A program made the translations under genes and the position numbers. A DNA stretch of 12,196 nucleotides from Geobacter sp. UBA4074 (GTDB lineage: Bacteria; Desulfobacterota; Desulfuromonadia; Geobacterales; Pseudopelobacteraceae): contig DFYU01000040.1 in assembly GCA_002383415.1 (NCBI GenBank), forward strand, positions 1 through 12,196, in the 5' to 3' direction. Positions 6,593-12,196 of the stretch are shown in pieces; position 1 is the first letter of the stretch; every line of letters begins with the position of its first letter. Below the pieces are notes generated by a model. The model was given only the letters and a program-made list of their open reading frames with translations, ran no database searches and was not told the origin of the DNA.

Positions 6593-6619
6593 TGTATACG
6601 TGTAGTCAGCAAAAGTCAA
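6593..6619 (-). promoter_or_regulatory. Candidate promoter of the bcp/ferritin-like operon
   Basis: On the minus strand TTGACT (complement of 6614-6619) and TATACA (complement of 6593-6598) are 15 bp apart, slightly short for sigma-70. The region also holds the direct repeat ACGTGTA at 6590-6596 and 6598-6604, plus a related TGTGTA at 6584-6589, spaced 7-8 bp; these could bind a regulator. This is motif-based and uncertain. Confidence 0.35.
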
Positions 6620-6676
6620 GATGAGCCGCCTGTTCCTGGCGGTAAACAAATGTGCGTGCAATTGCCAGCAAAAAAT

Positions 6677-6692
6677 GTTACCGGAAGGTAAC
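6677..6692. promoter_or_regulatory. Palindromic operator GTTACC-N4-GGTAAC, copy 1, before the sigma-54 activator gene
   Basis: GTTACCGGAAGGTAAC has perfect 6-bp half-sites and a 4-bp spacer. It ends 12 bp before ATG 6705 of the PAS activator gene and overlaps the leader next to its ribosome-binding site (GGGGGTGA 6693-6700). The same half-sites and spacing recur at 8100-8115. Inferred role: autoregulatory binding site of the activator itself, probably repressing, since it lies so close to the start. It is also about 118 bp upstream of the divergent bcp start. Confidence 0.65.
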
Positions 6693-6704
6693 GGGGGTGA
6701 TGCA

Positions 6705-8084
6705 ATGCAACAAAGCAGTGACCTGTACCGCAACATTCTTGAGAGTGTGGTTGATGGCATCATTTTTTCTGATGCAGACGACCGGCTCACCTTTATCAAC
6801 CGCCGTGCTGAGGAGATTAGGGGCATCAAGGCTCAGAACTTCATCGGACGCACCATTATCTCTGTTCACTCACCAAACTCGGCAGGTCGTATCCGCGAGT
6901 TGCTGCAGCACCTGCGGGACGGCACTATTACCCAGGCCAAGCGAGTCATCGAAGTGAAGGGGCGCTACTTTGAAAACATCTATTACCCCGTGAAGGACGA
7001 AATCGGCAACTATCAGGGTACGCTGCTGATCAGTCGCGATATCACCGAGCGCCAGCAACTGCAGAACGAGAACCGCTCACTCAGGCAACGGGTTAGCTGC
7101 TGCAGCTTCAGTGGTTTTGTCAGTATTAGCGCCTCAATGTTGCCGGTTTTCCAGACTATCGGCGCCGTTGCCGGACTCGAATCGACAGTGCTGATCACCG
7201 GCGAAAGCGGCACCGGCAAAGAATTGGTGGCGGCAGCCATTCACTGTAACAGTGCTCGCAAGGATCGGTCGATGATTACCGTCAACTGTGCTGCTCTGCC
7301 CGAACATCTGGTGGAATCGGAACTGTTCGGCTACCAGCGCGGCGCTTTTACCGGCGCTGTCAGCAATCATCGCGGTAAGTTTGAACAGGCCGACCACAGT
7401 ACAATCTTCCTAGATGAGATTGGTGACCTGCCGTTGACCGCACAGGCCAAGCTGCTGCGTGTTCTGCAGGAGCGGACCATCAGCCGGTTGGGCAGCGAAA
7501 AGGATATTCGGGTCGATGTGCGGATCATTGCCGCCACCAACCGCAACCTGAAGCAACTGGTGGCCGATGGCTTGTTTCGGGAGGATCTGTATTATCGTCT
7601 GCATGTGATCACGCTGCCGGTCCCCCCTCTGCGGGAACGTCGCGAGGATATCCTGGCAATGGCTGAATACTTCATCAAACGGTTCTGTGACCGGATGGGT
7701 AGACCGCAGCTGGGTCTGTGCGAATCAACGCGTCTGGCGCTGCTCTCTCATGATTTTCCCGGCAACGTGCGTGAACTTGAGCACGCCATGGAGCGCGCCG
7801 TGGCGCTCTGCGCCGGCGATTGCATCGCGCCGTCCGACCTGCCCGACAGTTTTTTGGCGGCCCGCAGTGATGGTGGGCCTAACTGGCAGCAGCCACTTTA
7901 TGATGATTATCAACCACACGATGAACTCAGGCACAGTTTGGCTGATGCCAGGGGAGCCTCGGAGCGACGGCTGATATTGGATGCGCTGGCTCGTACCAAC
8001 GGACGCAAGGCTGAGGCTGCCAAGCTGCTGAATATTTCGCGTAAGACCCTCTGGGAAAAACTGAAACAGATTAACCAAACGTAA
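6705..8084 (+). CDS. PAS-domain sigma-54-dependent transcriptional activator (NtrC/bEBP family)
   Basis: A 459-residue cytosolic regulator. An N-terminal PAS domain (about 1-120, starting SSDLYRNILESVVDGIIFS) replaces the phospho-receiver of NtrC, so it senses a small molecule or redox state directly or through a partner. The AAA+ domain has Walker A GESGTGKE (166-173), the sigma-54-contacting loop GAFTGA (213-218) and Walker B LDEIGDL (D237-E238). The C-terminus carries a Fis-type helix-turn-helix (about 430-459; NGRKAEAAKLLNISRKTLWE). ATG 6705 is preferred over the in-frame ATG 6621: the PAS begins right after it, GGGGGTGA lies 4 nt upstream, and the longer form would translate through the operator palindrome with an unfamily-like Cys-rich leader. 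It lies immediately upstream of nap in the same direction. Nap is the likely target; the signal is unknown. Confidence 0.93.
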   Translation: MQQSSDLYRNILESVVDGIIFSDADDRLTFINRRAEEIRGIKAQNFIGRTIISVHSPNSAGRIRELLQHLRDGTITQAKRVIEVKGRYFENIYYPVKDEIGNYQGTLLISRDITERQQLQNENRSLRQRVSCCSFSGFVSISASMLPVFQTIGAVAGLESTVLITGESGTGKELVAAAIHCNSARKDRSMITVNCAALPEHLVESELFGYQRGAFTGAVSNHRGKFEQADHSTIFLDEIGDLPLTAQAKLLRVLQERTISRLGSEKDIRVDVRIIAATNRNLKQLVADGLFREDLYYRLHVITLPVPPLRERREDILAMAEYFIKRFCDRMGRPQLGLCESTRLALLSHDFPGNVRELEHAMERAVALCAGDCIAPSDLPDSFLAARSDGGPNWQQPLYDDYQPHDELRHSLADARGASERRLILDALARTNGRKAEAAKLLNISRKTLWEKLKQINQT

Positions 8085-8099
8085 CATCCCGGATTATGT

Positions 8100-8123
8100 G
8101 TTACCTCTGGGTAACGTTTTTTT
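8100..8123 (+). promoter_or_regulatory. Palindrome GTTACC-N4-GGTAAC, copy 2: likely nap upstream activator site, possibly also a weak terminator
   Basis: GTTACCTCTGGGTAAC (8100-8115) repeats the half-sites and 4-bp spacing of the site at 6677-6692. It lies about 115-130 bp upstream of the predicted nap transcription start, the usual distance for a bEBP enhancer. A run of seven T (8117-8123) follows, and the regulator stop is 15 bp before it, so the 6-bp stem plus T-tract could also end the regulator transcript. GTAAC at 8081-8085 and GTTAC at 8182-8186 may be partial sites. Confidence 0.6.
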
Positions 8124-8201
8124 CTTCGCATATACCCCTCGTGCTGTCCTCTGTCGAATTAAAATAACCACAAATCATAGTGTTACAAGTTTGTTTGGTG
8201 A

Positions 8202-8217
8202 TTGGCATGCCTTCTGT
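8202..8217 (+). promoter_or_regulatory. Candidate sigma-54 (-24/-12) promoter of the nap operon
   Basis: TTGGCATGCCTTCTGT resembles the consensus YTGGCACG-N4-TTGCW: the -24 box is nearly perfect (GG at 8204-8205), and the -12 position has GT (8216-8217) in place of GC at the correct 12-bp spacing. The start would be near 8229, leaving a leader of about 77 nt before napD. The neighbouring activator with a GAFTGA loop supports it. A weak sigma-70 alternative overlaps: TTGTTT 8191-8196 and TGTATA 8215-8220, 18 bp apart. Confidence 0.5.
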
Positions 8218-8305
8218 ATAGGTGTGTTGTATTGCCCGGTGCTGTTTGCCACGAGTGGTCTGCTAGCAGCACGTTTGTTCGAGCTATGCTGCCAAGGAGG
8301 TAGGA

Positions 8306-8542
8306 ATGCCAATATCTGGAGTGGTTGTCACATGCAGGCCCGGCCAGGAACAGAAGGTGGCGGTGCAGGCGCGGTTGGTGCCGGGTGTTGAGGTTCACGG
8401 CGTGCTACCCGAGGGACGGGTGGTGATTGTGGTTGATGCGGCATCGGTAGAGGCCGAGGTTGATATAGCCTCGCAGCTGGAGCGTCTGGATGCAGTGATT
8501 TCCGTACAGATTGCGTACCATAATTTTGAGGATACACCCTGA
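8306..8542 (+). CDS. napD: NapD, maturation chaperone of periplasmic nitrate reductase
   Basis: A small (78-residue) cytoplasmic chaperone of the NapD family. In the family it binds the Tat signal peptide of NapA and holds back export until the molybdenum cofactor is inserted. Family features are the N-terminal ISGVVVTC strand (3-10), the PGVEVHG segment (about 26-32), and the C-terminal VISVQIAYHNFED strand (about 64-76), matching the usual ferredoxin-like fold ending in YHxxE. It has no signal peptide or metal motif. The start ATG 8306 has a strong AGGAGG (8295-8300) 5 nt upstream. It is the first gene of the nap operon and ends 13 bp before napA. The order napD-napA is typical. Confidence 0.9.
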   Translation: MPISGVVVTCRPGQEQKVAVQARLVPGVEVHGVLPEGRVVIVVDAASVEAEVDIASQLERLDAVISVQIAYHNFEDTP

Positions 8543-8555
8543 GAAGGAGGCGCAG

Positions 8556-10868
8556 ATGGAACTGACGAGACGTGATTTTCTGAAGGCCAGTGCGGCAGCC
8601 GCCGCCTTTGCAGCAGCCGGAGCTTCGGGTCTGGCGCCCCGTACGGCCCAGGCCGCAGACGAAAAAGGGATCACGTGGGGCAAGGCGCCCTGTCGGTACT
8701 GTGGCGTGGGCTGCTGCGTGCTGGTGGGGGTCAAGGACGGCAAGATCGTGGCCACCAAAGGCGACCCGGCCGGACCGGTCAACAAAGGCCTGAACTGTAT
8801 CAAGGGCTACTTTCTTGGCAAGGCCCTCTACGGCAAGGACCGTCTAACCCACCCGCTGATCCGTAAGGGCAACAAGATGGTCAAGGCCTCCTGGGATGAG
8901 GCGCTGAACCTGATCGCCAGTAAGTACCAGGAGGCAATTACGACGCATGGCCCTGATTCGGTCGGCATCTACGGCTCCGGCCAGTGGACCGTCTTCGAGG
9001 GCTATACCGCTGTCAAGCTTTTCAAAGGCGGCATCGGCACCAACAACGTCGAGCCCAATGCGCGACTCTGCATGGCATCGGCAGTGGTGGCCTACATGAA
9101 CACCTTCGGCTCCGATGAACCAATGGGCTGTTACGACGATCTGGATCTGGGCGACACCTATATCCTGTGGGGCGCCAACATGGCCGAGGCCCACCCGGTA
9201 TTATTCTCCCGCCTGATCGATAACAAGTTGAAAAACCCCAAGGTGCGCCTGATCGACATTGCAACCCGCAAGACCCGCACCACCCAAATGGCCGACGAGT
9301 ACATACCGATGGTTCCCCAAGGTGATTTGGCGGCCCTCAATGCAATTGTGCATGTCATACTGCGGGACAAGCTGTACGACGAAGCCTTCGTCAAGCAGCA
9401 TGTGTCCTTTAAGCGGGGTACTGAAAATCAGCCCTATGGTCTCAAAGACAAGGAGGCGCCCAAGGAGGAGCCGAAGAATCTCAGTTTTGAGGAGTTTAAG
9501 GAGCTGATGAAGCCGATGACGCCGGAATGGGCGGAGAAGCTGTCCGGCATCCCGGCTGCGACTATCGTCAAGCTGGCCCATATCTATGGCGACAAAAACC
9601 GTAAGGTTAACTCGCTCTGGACCATGGGGGTCAACCAGCATGTGCGCGGTGTCTGGGTCAACAACCTGATCTACAACGTACACCTGTTGACTGGGAAGAT
9701 TGGCAAAAAGGGCGAAAACCCGCTTTCGCTGACCGGACAACCGTCGGCCTGCGGTACCGCCCGTGAAGTGGGCACCTTTGCCCATCGTCTGCCGGCTGAC
9801 ATGGTGGTGATGAACGAGGCACACCGCAAGAAAACCGCCGAGATCTGGGGCATCGATCCCAAGAAGATATCTCCCAAAATGGGGCTGCACACCATCGAGA
9901 TGTATCGCGCACTTGATCGTGGCGAGCTGAAATGCCTCTGGATCCAGTGTACCAACCCGTTCCAGTCGATCCCCAACCTGAACCGTTATCGCAAGGCAGC
10001 CAACGGCCGCAAGGCGTTCATTGTGGTTTCGGATATCTATCCCACTCGCTCCACCGAGGTGGCCGATGTGATCCTGCCTTCGGCCACCTGGGTCGAAAAG
10101 GAAGGGGTCTTCGGCAACACCGAACGTCGCACCCAGCATTGGTTCAAGATGATCAATCCGCCGGGCGAGGCCAGGGAAGACACTTGGCAACTGATCGAGT
10201 TTGCCAAGCGGCTGGGGCTGGGCCATCTGTTCCCGTATAGCGAGAAGCATTTTTACAAGGAGATGTGGGAAGAATACCGTCGATTCACCATCGGCAGCGG
10301 CAAGGATCTGGCCCCCTACGAGACCTACCACAAGGTGCGCGGTCTGCGCTGGCCGGTTAAGGCCGACGGCAAAGAGACCCGCTGGCGTTATGTCGATTTT
10401 GATGACCCGTACGTGAAAAAAGGGGAAGGACTTAAATTTTACAAGGCGCCAGGCCACAAGGCCAACGTCTGGTTCCGTCCCTATGAACCGGCAGCAGAAG
10501 CGCCGGACCGCGAGTACCCGTTCTGGTTCTGCACCGGCCGGTTGCTGGAACACTGGCACACCGCCACTATGACCGGTCGCGTGCCGGAACTCATGCGGGC
10601 CATGCCGGGCGCAACACTGGAGATGCATCCCGACGATGCCAAGCGTATGGGGATCAAGAATCGCGACAAAGTCAGGGTCAGTTCGCGGCGCGGCTCGATC
10701 GTGCTGCCGGCAGAGCTGAATGGCCGTGGCAAGCCGGAGAAGGGCAATGTCTTCACCACCTTCTTTGACGAAACCAAGCTGATTAACGAACTGTGCATCG
10801 ACGCCTTTGATCCGCTCTCAAAGGAGCCGGATTTCAAGAAGTGCGCCGTGAAGATAGAAAAGGCGTAA
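8556..10868 (+). CDS. napA: Periplasmic nitrate reductase catalytic subunit NapA
   Basis: NapA reduces nitrate to nitrite in the periplasm at a bis-MGD molybdenum centre fed by one [4Fe-4S] cluster. The protein has 770 residues. A Tat signal RRDFLK (5-10) is followed by an Ala-rich core and a likely AQA cleavage site (31-33). Cluster ligands are C46, C49, C53 and C81, with an extra C54 next to C53. C172 in NARLCMASAV is the expected molybdenum-ligating Cys, which separates Nap from Asp-ligated NarG. SACGTAREVGTFAHRLPAD (about 398-416) is a strong NapA signature. The start ATG 8556 has AGGAGG 5 nt upstream and puts the Tat motif at the N-terminus; the in-frame ATG 8511 would add 15 residues inside napD and is rejected. 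Formate dehydrogenase relatives share the fold, but the flanking napD, napG and napH make NapA clear. Confidence 0.96.
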   Translation: MELTRRDFLKASAAAAAFAAAGASGLAPRTAQAADEKGITWGKAPCRYCGVGCCVLVGVKDGKIVATKGDPAGPVNKGLNCIKGYFLGKALYGKDRLTHPLIRKGNKMVKASWDEALNLIASKYQEAITTHGPDSVGIYGSGQWTVFEGYTAVKLFKGGIGTNNVEPNARLCMASAVVAYMNTFGSDEPMGCYDDLDLGDTYILWGANMAEAHPVLFSRLIDNKLKNPKVRLIDIATRKTRTTQMADEYIPMVPQGDLAALNAIVHVILRDKLYDEAFVKQHVSFKRGTENQPYGLKDKEAPKEEPKNLSFEEFKELMKPMTPEWAEKLSGIPAATIVKLAHIYGDKNRKVNSLWTMGVNQHVRGVWVNNLIYNVHLLTGKIGKKGENPLSLTGQPSACGTAREVGTFAHRLPADMVVMNEAHRKKTAEIWGIDPKKISPKMGLHTIEMYRALDRGELKCLWIQCTNPFQSIPNLNRYRKAANGRKAFIVVSDIYPTRSTEVADVILPSATWVEKEGVFGNTERRTQHWFKMINPPGEAREDTWQLIEFAKRLGLGHLFPYSEKHFYKEMWEEYRRFTIGSGKDLAPYETYHKVRGLRWPVKADGKETRWRYVDFDDPYVKKGEGLKFYKAPGHKANVWFRPYEPAAEAPDREYPFWFCTGRLLEHWHTATMTGRVPELMRAMPGATLEMHPDDAKRMGIKNRDKVRVSSRRGSIVLPAELNGRGKPEKGNVFTTFFDETKLINELCIDAFDPLSKEPDFKKCAVKIEKA

Positions 10869-10874
10869 CGACCA

Positions 10875-11537
10875 ATGGATGATTCGTCAGCCGATAGCGC
10901 CATTTCGCGGCGACTCTTTCTGAAGGGTAGCGCCTTGAGCGCCCTGGTGCTGGCGCTTGGCGGGGCGGCCGTTTCGGCGGTCTATCTGCGATCCGCCCAG
11001 GCCCGTGATTTCTATCTGCGCCCTCCGGGGGCGCTGGAAGAAAAACGGTTTTTGGCGGCTTGCGTCAAATGCGGCAAGTGCGCCCAGGCCTGTCCCTATC
11101 GGTCGATCGTCATGGCTGGTGGCGAGGCCGGTGTCGGGATCGGTACACCGCACATCATTGCTCGCGAAACCCCCTGCTACCTCTGTAGCGATCTGCCTTG
11201 CGTCAAGGCCTGTCCCAGCGGTGCACTGGACAAGGGGTTGCAGGAGATTGAAAAGATAACCATGGGAACGGCAGTGATCGTGGATCGAGAGGGCTGCCTC
11301 TCGATCCGCGGGCTGCGCTGCGAGGTTTGCTATCGGCAGTGTCCGTTGATCGACAAGGCGATTACCATCGAACCGCGACACAACGTCCGCACCGGCGAAC
11401 ATACCATCATGGAGCCGGTGATCCACAAGGACAAGTGCGTTGGTTGCGGCATCTGCGAAAAAGTATGCGTGCGCGAAAAGCCTGTGATCGTTGTTCAAAA
11501 GCGGGTTGAGAAACAGGAAGATTTTTATGAGTTTTAA
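10875..11537 (+). CDS. napG: NapG, periplasmic ferredoxin-type electron-transfer protein
   Basis: A 220-residue iron-sulfur protein thought to pass electrons from NapH-linked quinol oxidation toward NapA. A Tat signal SRRLFLKGSA (11-20) and hydrophobic stretch (21-37) place it in the periplasm or on the membrane's outer face. Sixteen Cys form four [4Fe-4S] motifs: C63/66/69/73, C101/104/109/113, C141/149/152/156 and C188/191/194/198. The third has a wide first gap (CLSIRGLRC), as in NapG and MauM-type ferredoxins. The start ATG 10875 is 6 bp after the napA stop, with a weak AAAAGGCG upstream, so translation probably depends partly on coupling. The last 11 bp overlap napH, as expected for a stoichiometric NapGH pair. 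Confidence 0.94.
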   Translation: MDDSSADSAISRRLFLKGSALSALVLALGGAAVSAVYLRSAQARDFYLRPPGALEEKRFLAACVKCGKCAQACPYRSIVMAGGEAGVGIGTPHIIARETPCYLCSDLPCVKACPSGALDKGLQEIEKITMGTAVIVDREGCLSIRGLRCEVCYRQCPLIDKAITIEPRHNVRTGEHTIMEPVIHKDKCVGCGICEKVCVREKPVIVVQKRVEKQEDFYEF

Positions 11538-12196
11538 AACCTGGACCATTGCCCGTCGATGCGTGCAATTGATGATGGTTGCCCTGTTGGCCTCACCCCT
11601 GGTCGGCCTGTCTATCTTCAGGGGCAACCTTGCCGCTGCCGATCTGCTGGGGCTGCCGCTGGCTGATCCGTTGGCCTTTTTGCAGGTTTTGGTCGGTAGC
11701 CGAGTGGTGGTCTGGAGCTATCTGGCCAGCGCGTTGGCGGTGATGGGCTTTTATTTTCTGCTGGGCGGCCGCAGTTTCTGTGGTTGGGTCTGTCCGGTGG
11801 GCCTGTTGACCGAGCTTGCCGACCGGCTGCGCAAGCGGCTGGGAACTGGTCAGACAACGTTGCCGTTGACGTTAAACCGCTGGGCGTTGGTGTTGGTAGT
11901 GGTGGTGGCGGCGCTTACGTCGGTGCCACTGTTCGAGGTGCTGTCGCCGATCGGCATGGTGGGGCGCGCGATCGCTTTCGGCTCGTTGCTGCCGTTACTG
12001 TTGGTGAGTGTCATCGTGTTGTGTGAAGTGGTGGTTGCTCAGCGTGTATGGTGCCGTTCGCTCTGCCCGCTGGGAGGTCTGTATGCCTTGGTTGGCCGTT
12101 TTAGCCCGTTACGCGTAGGTTTCAGGCCTGAGCACTGCACCCACTGCAATGACTGCCTGCAGGTCTGTCCGGTGCAGGAAGTACTGCTTCCGTCCC
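11527..12196 (+). CDS. napH: NapH, membrane quinol-oxidising iron-sulfur protein (partial, 3' end outside)
   Basis: The first 223 residues of NapH run off the right edge. About four membrane helices are visible (about 13-31, 62-80, 118-134, 150-168). Two CxxxCP motifs, C85GWVCP and C176RSLCP, are characteristic of NapH and related NosR/RdxA proteins. The beginning of a cytoplasm-facing ferredoxin domain follows, with C204, C207, C210 and C214. NapH is expected to take electrons from menaquinol and give them to NapG, allowing a Nap system that does not need the tetrahaem NapC. ATG 11527 overlaps the end of napG by 11 bp and has AGGAAG (11515-11520) 6 nt upstream. The gene was found by direct reading from this ATG; the stop codon is not in the window. 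Any napB, napC or other cytochrome gene would lie beyond. Confidence 0.93.
   Translation, partial: MSFKTWTIARRCVQLMMVALLASPLVGLSIFRGNLAAADLLGLPLADPLAFLQVLVGSRVVVWSYLASALAVMGFYFLLGGRSFCGWVCPVGLLTELADRLRKRLGTGQTTLPLTLNRWALVLVVVVAALTSVPLFEVLSPIGMVGRAIAFGSLLPLLLVSVIVLCEVVVAQRVWCRSLCPLGGLYALVGRFSPLRVGFRPEHCTHCNDCLQVCPVQEVLLPS

Noticed and set aside
6621..6704. N-terminal extension of the sigma-54 activator from ATG 6621
   Set aside because: It would code through the operator palindrome, gives an atypical Cys-rich leader and has no good ribosome-binding site. ATG 6705 has GGGGGTGA upstream and starts right at the PAS domain.
8239..8272. Hairpin in the napD leader (GTGCTG 8239-8244 with CAGCAC 8267-8272, inner CCA/TGG)
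   Set aside because: Only 6 outer pairs with large internal loops and no resemblance to a known riboswitch such as Moco. Too weak to call a regulatory RNA.
9201..10628. 475-residue minus-strand frame inside napA
   Set aside because: Antisense shadow of napA; the plus-strand frame has all NapA motifs and good ribosome-binding sites.

Overview
This 12.2 kb window, GC-rich with densely packed genes, looks like chromosomal DNA of a Desulfuromonadales/Geobacter-type bacterium (Trichlorobacter/Geobacter-like). That is inferred from the mix of genes: a NIT-domain chemoreceptor, a PAS sigma-54 activator, a periplasmic nitrate reductase operon of the NapD-A-G-H type, and a Bcp peroxiredoxin with an in-frame TGA at its catalytic position. 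The species assignment is not proven by the sequence.

Layout. (1) Positions 1-3353, plus strand: the end of prfA (release factor 1), a 173-bp imperfect inverted-repeat element, then prmC, hpt and pbuG. prmC and hpt overlap and hpt and pbuG are 3 bp apart, so these three probably form one transcript. PrmC methylates the GGQ glutamine of release factors, and the first codon of the window is that glutamine. hpt and pbuG together form a purine uptake and salvage pair. (2) Positions 3382-5504, minus strand: a methyl-accepting chemotaxis protein with a NIT (nitrate/nitrite-sensing type) domain, ended by a strong terminator. (3) Positions 5565-6619, minus strand: a bcp to ferritin-like operon, probably for peroxide and iron defence. 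The peroxidatic Cys codon of bcp is TGA, followed directly by a bacterial SECIS-like hairpin, so this is most likely a selenoprotein. (4) Positions 6677-8305, plus strand: a PAS / AAA+ / Fis-type sigma-54 activator and its control sites. The palindrome GTTACC-N4-GGTAAC occurs just before this regulator's start codon and again about 115-130 bp upstream of the probable nap transcription start. A -24/-12-like sigma-54 promoter lies in front of napD. (5) Positions 8306-12196, plus strand: napD, napA, napG and the start of napH, which encode periplasmic nitrate reduction fed from quinol through iron-sulfur proteins.

Working model (inference): the PAS-EBP senses an anaerobic, redox or nitrogen-oxide signal, limits its own synthesis through the site at its start codon, and activates nap from the upstream site. 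The NIT-domain chemoreceptor could steer cells by the same substrate. The bcp/ferritin-like pair, divergent from the regulator, handles peroxide.

No gene-free stretch exceeds about 270 bp. No tRNA, rRNA, CRISPR array, transposase or phage gene was seen.
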